Source: Roseburia sp. (GTDB taxonomy: Bacteria > Bacillota > Clostridia > Lachnospirales > Lachnospiraceae). From it: a stretch of 63,617 nucleotides of DNA. The notes beneath the pieces were generated by a model. That model was not told the DNA's origin and searched no databases. It worked only from the letters and a program-made list of their open reading frames with translations. A program made the position numbers and the translations under genes. The DNA lies in NCBI GenBank assembly GCA_023664725.1, contig JAMPFA010000001.1, forward strand, positions 386,530 to 450,146. Direction: 5' to 3'. Positions 8,352 to 18,035 of the stretch are shown in pieces (position 1 is the stretch's first letter; every line of letters begins with the position of its first letter).

Positions 8352-9335
8352 ATGTATTCACAATTTTTTGGAAACTACCTGCTCAGTAAACAAGCTGTTA
8401 CCACAGAACAGTTGGTTCACGCCATTCAGGAACAGCATACCAAACATTTAAGGCTGGGCACATTAGCTATGCACGCAGGATTAATGACTGCCATTCAGGT
8501 GGACAACGTGATTATCCGCCAGACCCATGAAGACAGAATGTTCGGTGAGATTGCCATTGAAGAAGGACTATTGTCTGAAGAACAGGTGGCAGAACTGTTG
8601 GGAACGCAGATGCCCGATTACCTTTTGATTGGACAGACCTTGGTGGATGACGGCGTATTTACCAACGCTGATCTGGACAAATATATCAAAGCCTATCAGA
8701 AGGAAAATGAGATTTCCCAGTTGGAGAAAGACAAGGAACAACAAGAAAACTTAGAGACTCTGGTGCGCAATCTGTTCTTGATCACCATCGAAAATGTGCC
8801 GGAATATGTCATTGAGTACCTGAACCTTTTGTTTAACAATCTGCTCCGCTTTATCGGAGAGGATTTTACACCGTTAAATCCCTCGATTGTTTCGGAATAT
8901 GTGACTGGACGCTGTTCCAGCCAGGTAGTAAAAGGCGATTACCAGCTTACTTCCTATTTTGATATGACGGAAGATGCCGCTGTCGCTTTTGCTTCCCGTT
9001 ATGTCAATGATTCTTTTACTGAATTTGATGAATATGTACAGGCATCCGTTGAAGATTTCTTAAATTTACATAACGGCTTATTTAATGTCAACGTATCAAA
9101 TGAAAACGCAGAGGTAGATTTGCAGTTAGATCCGCCTATATCTATGGACAACACAATGATCAGTTGTTCCACGGAAACCATATTGCTTCCAATCATTTAT
9201 CCTTTCGGAATCATCAATCTGCTGATTTCTCTCAGCGAAGAAGAGCATTCCGCTCTTCCTGAAATGGAAAACGCAAACAGTTTTGATAGTTTAAATGACC
9301 TTGATTCTCTGATGAAAGATTTAGAAAATATGTAA
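8352..9335 (+). CDS. MshEN-like repeat protein with C-terminal CheX-like domain
   Basis: The 327-residue product has two parts. Residues 5-116 hold about four repeats of roughly 28 residues. Examples are RLGTLAMHAGLM, FGEIAIEEGLLSEEQVAELL and IGQTLVDDGVFTNADLD. This pattern fits MshEN domains, which in T2SS ATPases can bind cyclic di-GMP. After a charged linker, residues 130-320 resemble CheX/CheC-type domains, ending in a CSTETILLPIIYPFGIINLLIS segment. CheX proteins dephosphorylate CheY. Co-translation with the preceding receiver gene suggests a closed signalling pair. Ligand binding and phosphatase activity are inferences; the key CheX residues were not confirmed. Confidence 0.8.
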   Translation: MYSQFFGNYLLSKQAVTTEQLVHAIQEQHTKHLRLGTLAMHAGLMTAIQVDNVIIRQTHEDRMFGEIAIEEGLLSEEQVAELLGTQMPDYLLIGQTLVDDGVFTNADLDKYIKAYQKENEISQLEKDKEQQENLETLVRNLFLITIENVPEYVIEYLNLLFNNLLRFIGEDFTPLNPSIVSEYVTGRCSSQVVKGDYQLTSYFDMTEDAAVAFASRYVNDSFTEFDEYVQASVEDFLNLHNGLFNVNVSNENAEVDLQLDPPISMDNTMISCSTETILLPIIYPFGIINLLISLSEEEHSALPEMENANSFDSLNDLDSLMKDLENM

Positions 9336-9346
9336 TAAAAAGTATA

Positions 9347-9390
9347 AAAAAGAACACTTACAGGAGTAAAACCTGCAGGTGTTCTTTTTT
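9347..9390 (+). terminator. Bidirectional terminator between the CheX-like gene and thrC
   Basis: AAAAAAGAACACTT-a-CAGG pairs with CCTG-c-AGGTGTTCTTTTTT around an AGTAAAA loop. It suits both converging genes. Confidence 0.92.
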
Positions 9391-9411
9391 GCTGAAACCA
9401 TGTATTGAAAA

Positions 9412-10902
9412 CTATATTTTTAAAAACTTTTTCACGGTGTCTTCCATTTCATCTACTTCACAGATCGTATTGTGGCGTACATTTGCATTTCGGATTTCCT
9501 CAATGGCCTTTGGAACCTCTACATTGGCAATTTTGCTCAGTTCGTCCACCAGTTCAAAATCTCCCAGTGAATCGTATTTTTCTTTGTCAATGGCATCCAT
9601 TACACTTCTGGTAAACTTAAAAGGACTTGCAGTGGAGGCGATTACAGTCTTTGCACTGTCTCCTGTCTCTTTTTTATATTTCTCATATACTCCTGCCGCT
9701 ACCGCCGTGTGGGTGTCAATGACGTATCCCGTCTTTTCATAAAGTTTTCGGATTACTTGGGCGGTCTCCTCTTCTGTTGCATAGTTGCCATAAAAATCAG
9801 ATAACTGCCCTCTCATTTCCGGTGTGATCTGATATTTTCCTTCTACTCCCAGAGCTTTCATGAAATCTGCATTTTTTGCGGCATCATCTCCTGCAAGGCG
9901 GTAGATCAGACGCTCTAAGTTGCTGGAGATCAAGATATCCATGGAAGGCGAGGAAGTCAGTACAAATTCACGGTTTTTATCATATGTCCCAGTGGAGAAA
10001 AAGTCGTACAACACTTTATTCTCATTGGAAGCACAGATGAGCTTTGCGATGGGAAGCCCCATGTTTTTTGCGTAAAAGGCGGCAAGAATATTTCCAAAAT
10101 TGCCTGTGGGAACTACTACATTGATCTTCTCTCCCTTTTCAATTTCCCCGTTTGCATACAATTTTGCATAGGCGTACACATAATATACAATCTGGGGCAC
10201 CAAACGTCCGATATTGATGGAGTTGGCGGAAGAAAACTGATAGCCTGCCTCATCCATGATTTTTGCCAGCTCGGGATCCTGGAACATTTTCTTTACCCCT
10301 GTCTGTGCCTGGTCAAAGTTTCCAGCTATACCCACCACAAATGTATTGTCCCCTTTCTGGGTCACCATCTGCTTCTTCTGAATAGGACTTACGCCGTCCT
10401 TTGGATAAAATACGATGATCTTTGTATGATCCACATCGGCAAATCCTGCCAGGGCAGCTTTTCCTGTATCTCCGGAGGTCGCTGTAAGGATCACGATATC
10501 ATTTTTTACCTGATTCTTTCTGGCAGCTGTGATCAGAAGGTGGGGCAGGATCGATAATGCCATATCTTTAAATGCGATAGTGGAGCCATGGAATAATTCC
10601 AGGTAATAAGCCCCGTCCGCATTTACCAGTGGAGCAATTTCCTCTGTGTCAAATTTGCTGTCATAAGCGGATTTGATACAGTGCTTCAATTCCTCCTCCG
10701 TAAAGTCCGTGAGAAATCTGCTCATCACCGCATAGGCAGTTTCCTGGTAAGTCATCCCTGAAAGTTCCTCTATATCTATATCCAGTGCAGGAATAGCGGT
10801 GGGTACAAATAATCCTCCCTCACCTGCCAGTCCCTTTAAGATTGCCTGGGATGCCGTTACTCTCTCGTCTGCATTTCTTGTGCTTGCATAAATCAGTTCC
10901 AT
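9412..10902 (-). CDS. thrC: Threonine synthase
   Basis: This 496-residue pyridoxal-phosphate enzyme converts O-phosphohomoserine to threonine. HGSTIAFKDMAL contains the PLP-binding Lys112, ATSGDTGKAAL is the phosphate-binding loop, and VPTGNFGN is another conserved cofactor segment. The length fits the longer fungal/bacterial subfamily. The start follows aagaggat. It stands alone: a terminator lies on the 3' side and a near-consensus promoter upstream. Confidence 0.97.
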   Translation of the reverse strand: MELIYASTRNADERVTASQAILKGLAGEGGLFVPTAIPALDIDIEELSGMTYQETAYAVMSRFLTDFTEEELKHCIKSAYDSKFDTEEIAPLVNADGAYYLELFHGSTIAFKDMALSILPHLLITAARKNQVKNDIVILTATSGDTGKAALAGFADVDHTKIIVFYPKDGVSPIQKKQMVTQKGDNTFVVGIAGNFDQAQTGVKKMFQDPELAKIMDEAGYQFSSANSINIGRLVPQIVYYVYAYAKLYANGEIEKGEKINVVVPTGNFGNILAAFYAKNMGLPIAKLICASNENKVLYDFFSTGTYDKNREFVLTSSPSMDILISSNLERLIYRLAGDDAAKNADFMKALGVEGKYQITPEMRGQLSDFYGNYATEEETAQVIRKLYEKTGYVIDTHTAVAAGVYEKYKKETGDSAKTVIASTASPFKFTRSVMDAIDKEKYDSLGDFELVDELSKIANVEVPKAIEEIRNANVRHNTICEVDEMEDTVKKFLKI

Positions 10903-10973
10903 GTCTTTATCCTCTTCTTTTCTATGGTGAAATTTGTTAAATTGTGTTATAGTATTACATATCCGTATTTTTT

Positions 10974-11003
10974 ATTATATAAGAAACGATTCTGTAATGT
11001 CAA
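10974..11003 (-). promoter_or_regulatory. Promoter of thrC
   Basis: On the minus strand a perfect TTGACA (11003-10998) and a perfect TATAAT (10979-10974) are spaced by 18 bases. It lies only 20 bases from the start of the divergent AP2-like gene, so the two promoters must overlap. Confidence 0.85.
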
Positions 11004-11022
11004 TGGATTTTAGGAGGTTTTT

Positions 11023-11829
11023 ATGTTAGCTGGCGTATACCAGGCAAAAAAGAAAAACGGCAGTATCTACTATCGTTCCAGTATCACCTTTTTAAATAAA
11101 CACATCAGCCTTGGAAGTTTTGAGACAGAAAGTGAAGCACACGCTGCCTATCTGAAAGCCGACGAAATTTTGAAGGATAAATCCCTGCTCTTAGAGCATT
11201 TACTCTATGATTCCAAAACCCTAGGTTTTGAAAAGATTGTTTCCCTGGCAAATTTTCGGGACAACAATATCTATATCAAAACGCCAATTTATCTCCATGC
11301 AAACTATTTTTCCTACTATCTCTCCCCGGGGGAGGAATACAAATTTGACATCGATGATCTGTTTTTCTATTCCAGCCATAAGATCATGAAGCGTGGGGGC
11401 CATCTCTTTGTAAATGAATACGGTATGCAGACAAATCTTTTGTCCCGGTACGGTATCAAAAACTTTGCGGTATCCGGCAGAGATTACGATTTTGCAAACG
11501 GCGACAAATATGACTACCGCTACTCCAATATTATTGTGATCAACCAGTATTACGGCGTCGCTGCAGTGACAAAACAGGGAAATGTATGTTATGAAGCCCA
11601 TATACACATTAACGGCAACTACAAGATCGGCACTTATGAGACGGAAACTTTAGCTGCCGTTGCATACAATAAAGCAGTAGATTACGCCCTCTCCCACGGC
11701 ATAAAAAAGAATTTCCCGGAAAACTATATCACCGAATTATCTGCTAAAGAATATGCCGACATCTACTCCAGTTTAAAGATTTCCAGGAAATACTTAAATT
11801 ATCTTAGTACTAATTTTCAGGGACAGTAA
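11023..11829 (+). CDS. AP2/ERF-like domain protein, possible domesticated HNH endonuclease relative
   Basis: The 268-residue product has two AP2-like segments. Residues 1-50 read YYRSSITFLNKHISLGSFETESEAHAAY in two overlapping blocks, and residues about 180-235 hold YEAHIHINGNYKIGTYETET then AAVAYNKA. Both match the sheet-plus-helix pattern of AP2 DNA-binding domains (LGxFxTxExAAxAY). Between them a GRDYDFANGDKYDYRYSNI segment recalls the H-D-x-N/R signature of HNH enzymes with the metal His replaced, so cleavage is unlikely. taggagg gives the start. The last 20 bases overlap the convergent L,D-transpeptidase gene. A DNA-binding role is inferred; target unknown. Confidence 0.7.
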   Translation: MLAGVYQAKKKNGSIYYRSSITFLNKHISLGSFETESEAHAAYLKADEILKDKSLLLEHLLYDSKTLGFEKIVSLANFRDNNIYIKTPIYLHANYFSYYLSPGEEYKFDIDDLFFYSSHKIMKRGGHLFVNEYGMQTNLLSRYGIKNFAVSGRDYDFANGDKYDYRYSNIIVINQYYGVAAVTKQGNVCYEAHIHINGNYKIGTYETETLAAVAYNKAVDYALSHGIKKNFPENYITELSAKEYADIYSSLKISRKYLNYLSTNFQGQ

Positions 11830-13402
11830 CTACATTTCCGTCCTCCTCTATTATCTGATTTTCACCTGCCACAGCGTTGTCCTGTGTTCTTGGGACGGTC
11901 TGCTGTTCTTCTTTTTTCTTTTCCTTCTCCTCGTCGTAGTAGGAAAAAGCATTGGAAATTTTTGTATTTTCCGCCGTAAGCCGGACTTCCTCCCTATAAT
12001 AGGCAACTACCGGCGTATCCACCTCTATCATCTCATAAAGCTTTGTGGCCGCTTCCTCCGGCACATTGATACATCCATGTGAACCAGAAGTTCTATAAAT
12101 CTCTCCACCAAACCTGCCGTTTCGCCAGGAGGCATCATGAACTCCTACATTGTAGGCAAAAGGCATAAAATAGGTCACGTTAGACTCATAATCCTCCCCC
12201 TTTAACACAGCTGGGCTTTTTTTATAAACAATCTTAAACACCCCGTCCGGTGAGCCGTTTCCTCTGCTGATGTTTCCGGATACAATATCCGTATCCATCC
12301 TGAGACTGCCCTCCTCATAGTAATAGAGATGCTGATTGGTGTAATCAATCTCCAGGTAAGTGTCCCCGATATCATCCAGGCCGGATTTTGCCGCCCTCTG
12401 CTGATACATCGGTTCCCTTGTGACCACTTCCCCATTTTTCACTTCCTCTAAAAGCTGCGCCAATTCCTTCTCCTTGTCCACAACCCAGCCGTAATCTCCG
12501 CCGCCTATGGAAACCGTATCCCCTCTTGATGTCTTAAATTGACGCACATCGCCGTAAGTGTTATATTTGCTGGCAAGACGCTGTACAAAGGACGCCGCTG
12601 CACTCTCGTCAAATGTCACCTGGTAATCCGCACTGACGTTGATCCAATCGGAGATCACGGACCGATCCACCACTTCCTTCTCCGTTCCCATATCGTAAGT
12701 GACAGAAGCGCCAAAGTAGGATTCAATCTCCTTCATGCAAGTACTTAAGATCTCATCCTCCGATGTAACCTCCGGTGCCTGATACACTTCATCCGGCAGG
12801 GTAAGCTCTGTCTCTCCCGCCTCCACCGCCGCCTTTACATGAGTGTAGACCTTGTCTGCCAAAAGGTAGCTGCCCTGCTCCTCCGGTATCAGCTCATAGC
12901 CATTTTCTGTCTGCCCTATGTGGGCATTCACCGGCTCCTTCATATGCTCTGTGTCAAAACAGTCCAGCGCATTTACCTCTTTTTTCAGCAGTTCTGTATC
13001 GTATGTAATACTTTTGTCAATGTCCAGATTTTTCTGTTTTGTGATCTTTCCAGGCCACAACAAAAACGGCTGGTCCTTAACCAGCTTTTCCTCCTCGCCG
13101 GAGGGCTGATATTCATACTCGAAATCCATGCCTAATATCTGATACTTGTTGCCATCCCTGTCATAAATGGTCAAAAGGTAATCCCTTACTTCCGATTTCA
13201 GATTGGCTGCCGCCTCCTCTGCCGTCATACCGCTGACATCCATATCTTCCATCCTGGTCTGATAAAAGAAGTGGGAATGGAAATAGAAACAGAAAAATAT
13301 ATAAACTGCCAGAAAAATAAACACCACTGTTCCCAATGCCAGGTGAAGTGACTTTTGTAAAACACTTTTCTTTCTTCTACGTTTTTTTCGTTTCTGTGCC
13401 AT
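11810..13402 (-). CDS. L,D-transpeptidase (YkuD) with N-terminal peptidoglycan-binding-like region
   Basis: This 530-residue protein has a very basic start (KRKKRRRKK), one membrane helix (about 18-42), and an extracellular part. Residues 60-320 resemble the tandem peptidoglycan-binding 4 domains of clostridial transpeptidases. Residues 330-470 form the YkuD catalytic domain: YLEIDYTNQHLYYYEEG, then HDASWRNG and SGSHGCINVP with catalytic Cys444. It would form 3-3 crosslinks or attach proteins in the wall. The tail is acidic and low in complexity. It has a good promoter upstream. The 3' end overlaps the convergent AP2-like gene by 20 bases. Confidence 0.93.
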   Translation of the reverse strand: MAQKRKKRRRKKSVLQKSLHLALGTVVFIFLAVYIFFCFYFHSHFFYQTRMEDMDVSGMTAEEAAANLKSEVRDYLLTIYDRDGNKYQILGMDFEYEYQPSGEEEKLVKDQPFLLWPGKITKQKNLDIDKSITYDTELLKKEVNALDCFDTEHMKEPVNAHIGQTENGYELIPEEQGSYLLADKVYTHVKAAVEAGETELTLPDEVYQAPEVTSEDEILSTCMKEIESYFGASVTYDMGTEKEVVDRSVISDWINVSADYQVTFDESAAASFVQRLASKYNTYGDVRQFKTSRGDTVSIGGGDYGWVVDKEKELAQLLEEVKNGEVVTREPMYQQRAAKSGLDDIGDTYLEIDYTNQHLYYYEEGSLRMDTDIVSGNISRGNGSPDGVFKIVYKKSPAVLKGEDYESNVTYFMPFAYNVGVHDASWRNGRFGGEIYRTSGSHGCINVPEEAATKLYEMIEVDTPVVAYYREEVRLTAENTKISNAFSYYDEEKEKKKEEQQTVPRTQDNAVAGENQIIEEDGNVVTVPEN

Positions 13403-13439
13403 AGTCCTTAACTGTCCTTATCTTATTTATAATGCAACT

Positions 13440-13468
13440 ATTATAACAATAACCATACATTTTTGCAA
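13440..13468 (-). promoter_or_regulatory. Promoter of the L,D-transpeptidase gene
   Basis: On the minus strand TTGCAA (13468-13463) and TATAAT (13445-13440) are spaced by 17 bases, about 40 bases before the start codon. Confidence 0.75.
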
Positions 13469-13493
13469 CTTTATCACAGAAAAAGCCTGATAT

Positions 13494-13526
13494 GAAAAAA
13501 GAGCAAAAGCTTTTGGACTTTTGCTC
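13494..13526 (-). terminator. Intrinsic terminator of groESL
   Basis: On the minus strand GAGCAAAAG and CTTTTGCTC form a nine-pair stem followed by TTTTTT, 20 bases after the groEL stop. Confidence 0.92.
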
Positions 13527-13546
13527 TTGTAATCGTATTCTGGTGT

Positions 13547-15473
<1,927 letters not shown>

Positions 15474-15508
15474 TATGTCTGCCTCCTTGGATTTCTTTTT
15501 TTGAATTA

Positions 15509-15535
15509 TTAGCACTCATTTCTTTCGAGTGCTAA
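15509..15535 (-). promoter_or_regulatory. CIRCE operator (HrcA binding site)
   Basis: TTAGCACTC and GAGTGCTAA flank a 9-base spacer, an exact match to the CIRCE consensus. HrcA bound here represses groESL and releases it on heat shock. On the minus strand TTGACT at about 15568 is a likely -35; the -10 between it and CIRCE is not clear. Confidence 0.98.
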
Positions 15536-15697
15536 CTGATAGATTAATCATATGTTTTTGTAGTCAATTCTGCAACCGTACTTTTCTGCATATTTCTTAT
15601 ATTATTCTAATTCTATCTCTCATATACTCATTTTTTCTCACTTTTTTACAATTTCACTGTTTTTTGCAAAGTTTATATATTTTTTAGAATTCCAGGC

Positions 15698-16813
15698 TTA
15701 TGATTTCTCCAGTTTCATTTTTACAAAATCTTTTACGGTGCGGTTGCCCTCTGAGAGAAATATCTGCAGTGTTTTTGAAAGCACTTCCTGGCTCTCCCTG
15801 TCCAAGCTGCTTTTTAGCTTTAACAGCTCCACAAATTTCTTAAATGATATATTGGCCAGGTCATCCACTGTTTTGATATCCGCCTCCTCCAGCACCAAAA
15901 ACAAAGTATCCACAAAATTTTCCCTCTGGACAATGTCCATTTTCCCCACCCAGGCTTTTAAAGCTGCGTCCAGTATCACACTCTGTTTTGCCACTGTCTT
16001 TACATGGATGAAAGAGTTCCCCATCACCTTCCATGTCATGGCGTCGTGCTGCATAGGTCCGGTGACAGAGCTTTCCACCACCTGGTACTCCTCCTCATGC
16101 TCCAAAAGCATGCCCACAATGGAGGATTCCGGAAGATATGTATGGATTTTCGGCAGCATTTTGCCGTACTCCTCCCTGCGGATCATGCTCTCGGTAAAAC
16201 CGGGGCCATCGTTGCTATACACCCCAAGGATTCGGTCTTGTATGGATTCTTTGCAATGTACGCTGGCATACACCGATAAATTCCCGCCTTTGGAATGTCC
16301 TCCCACCCGGATTTTTTTCTGCCTGGGAGAAATCACCCTGTTTAAATAATCCACTGCCTTTAGCTGTCCCGGAGTCTCTGTAAGAAAGCTCATATTAAAA
16401 TTTTCTTTCCACCCCACCATGGTATTGTCTGTTCCGCTGTAGGCCACAAAAATACTCCCGTCATCCAGTTTTACCGTCATGGCGCAAAATTGGGACTGTT
16501 CCTTTGCGCTGATCTCTTCTACATAATCTGACAGCTTTAAATCCCCAAACCGTCTGGTATCAGCCATTTTTTTCATCAGAAAAGCCGCCGCTTTTGTGCT
16601 GGACACTTTCTCATTAATCTCCTCCTCGGTATGGGACAGGAAAAAGATGCGGCTTGCCTCTTTTATGGTGATTTCCTCTCCCTCAGACGGCACGATCCCC
16701 TTAAAGTCCACATACACAAGTTCTGAAAATATTAAATTATCCACTTCATTAAACTCTGCCTGAGCAAATGACAAATCTCCCCGCCAGTCCAGATAATCCA
16801 TCATATTAGCCAT
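15698..16813 (-). CDS. DUF2974 (Mbeg1-like) alpha/beta hydrolase-fold protein
   Basis: The 371-residue product begins MANMMDYLDWRGDLSF, the typical opening of DUF2974 proteins. GGHSKGGNLSVYAS matches the G-x-S-x-G nucleophile elbow of lipase-like hydrolases, and AYSGTDNTMVGWKENF resembles the oxyanion region. The C-terminal 120 residues are helical. No signal peptide is visible, so it is cytosolic. Its substrate is unknown. gggag lies before the ATG at 16813. It lies 31 bases downstream of the Cof-type phosphatase gene and could be cotranscribed. Confidence 0.88.
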   Translation of the reverse strand: MANMMDYLDWRGDLSFAQAEFNEVDNLIFSELVYVDFKGIVPSEGEEITIKEASRIFFLSHTEEEINEKVSSTKAAAFLMKKMADTRRFGDLKLSDYVEEISAKEQSQFCAMTVKLDDGSIFVAYSGTDNTMVGWKENFNMSFLTETPGQLKAVDYLNRVISPRQKKIRVGGHSKGGNLSVYASVHCKESIQDRILGVYSNDGPGFTESMIRREEYGKMLPKIHTYLPESSIVGMLLEHEEEYQVVESSVTGPMQHDAMTWKVMGNSFIHVKTVAKQSVILDAALKAWVGKMDIVQRENFVDTLFLVLEEADIKTVDDLANISFKKFVELLKLKSSLDRESQEVLSKTLQIFLSEGNRTVKDFVKMKLEKS

Positions 16814-16844
16814 GTTTTCTCCCTCATTTCTCTATAAATCTCCC

Positions 16845-17624
16845 TTAAATCAACCCAAAATGCATTAATGCCTTCTCTATGCCGTCTCTCTCCACAGAAT
16901 CTGTCACATAATCTGCCGCCTGTTTTATCTCCTCTGTCCCGTTTCCCATAGCGATTCCATGGGCGGCATAGCTGATCATCTCCAGGTCGTTGGCGCTGTC
17001 CCCAAAGGCATAAGTGTTTTCCCTGGCAACTCCAAGATATTTGCAGATTTTCTCTATCCCCACAGCTTTAGAGTACCCTTTGGGTGCAATCTCAACCACC
17101 TTTTCCCCGTGAAAGATCAGATCATATCTGGGCAAAAGCGCCTTTTTCATAGCTTCGATATCCCCGCCTGTAAGATCTGCGCTTAGTTTGTTTACCTCGA
17201 AAAACCGGGTATCCTTCATCTCCAAAAAGCGTTCTCCCACAAGCTGCCTTAAATAGTCTATGTAGTAATCCCCGGTAAATTCCTGGCTGTTTACATACAG
17301 ATATTCTCTTCCTTCCAGAATCGCCCTCATCTTACAGCTATGCAAGATATTAAGAATATTTTCTATTTCGGCCTGATCCATATATTTTTCAAAGATCATA
17401 TTACTCTGATATTCTATATGGGTTCCAAGGGACGCCACGATCCCGTCAAAATCAATGGCAAGAAGCTCCGGCGTGCAGATGGAAGCCCTGCTCCTTCCAC
17501 TGCAGATAAATGCAAGATTTCCATTTTCCCTCAGTCTGCGAATGGAAGAGACAGCGCTTTCCGGAATATGCATATGATTGTCCCAGAGTGTCCCGTCTAT
17601 ATCAAAAAATACTGCGTTTTTCAT
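16845..17624 (-). CDS. HAD-superfamily Cof-type phosphatase
   Basis: This 259-residue protein has the HAD motifs: FFDIDGTLWD (Asp8 nucleophile, Asp10 acid/base), the Ser/Thr motif ICSGRS, and FGDSANDLEMI with the metal Asp residues. The large cap between motifs II and III marks the IIB (Cof) class, which hydrolyses sugar phosphates, pyridoxal phosphate or flavin mononucleotide. Substrate cannot be predicted. aggagg precedes the start. Confidence 0.94.
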   Translation of the reverse strand: MKNAVFFDIDGTLWDNHMHIPESAVSSIRRLRENGNLAFICSGRSRASICTPELLAIDFDGIVASLGTHIEYQSNMIFEKYMDQAEIENILNILHSCKMRAILEGREYLYVNSQEFTGDYYIDYLRQLVGERFLEMKDTRFFEVNKLSADLTGGDIEAMKKALLPRYDLIFHGEKVVEIAPKGYSKAVGIEKICKYLGVARENTYAFGDSANDLEMISYAAHGIAMGNGTEEIKQAADYVTDSVERDGIEKALMHFGLI

Positions 17625-17645
17625 GCTCTTTTCCTCCTGATATCG

Positions 17646-17681
17646 AAAAGACGCGAATCTGAATCACTTCAAATCCGCGTC
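17646..17681 (-). terminator. Intrinsic terminator after the small membrane protein gene
   Basis: On the minus strand GACGCGGATTTGAA pairs fully (two G-U) with TTCAGATTCGCGTC around GTGA and is followed by TTTT. The stem is strong but the U-run is short, so read-through into the phosphatase gene is possible. Confidence 0.75.
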
Positions 17682-17685
17682 AAAG

Positions 17686-17946
17686 TCACATTTCATCCCT
17701 ACTGTCAAAGACATGGTTGCTGGCTATATAGCCGAGAATCCAAATAAATCCCGCCACTGTGGTGGAACAGAAGCATTTTAAAATGGTGACCGCCAACTGA
17801 TAAAATGTCAGTGTTCCCATAGCATGGGCTGCAATGGCTCCCTTTACCGGTTTTATAATCATAACCCATCCGCCCACATAAATACTTGCCAAAAGACCAA
17901 TCCCATAGACAAGAAATGCAAGGATGATTCGCATATTACGGTTCAT
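17686..17946 (-). CDS. Small two-helix membrane protein, unknown function
   Basis: The 86-residue product has hydrophobic segments at about 7-30 and 44-72 and an acidic end (DSRDEM). aaggagaaaa 5 bases before the ATG supports it. I do not recognise a family. It sits between recG and the phosphatase gene with a hairpin directly after it, so it appears to be the last gene of its transcript. Confidence 0.7.
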   Translation of the reverse strand: MNRNMRIILAFLVYGIGLLASIYVGGWVMIIKPVKGAIAAHAMGTLTFYQLAVTILKCFCSTTVAGFIWILGYIASNHVFDSRDEM

Positions 17947-18035
17947 ACTTTTCTCCTTTTCTGGCGATATTTAATCTTCCATGGTCAATATCATAACGCA
18001 ATTTTCTGCTTTTTTCAACTTATTTTTAAAATTGG

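Noticed and set aside
15738..16349. 203-residue plus-strand frame
   Set aside because: Antisense to the DUF2974 gene; Ser-rich composition typical of shadow frames.
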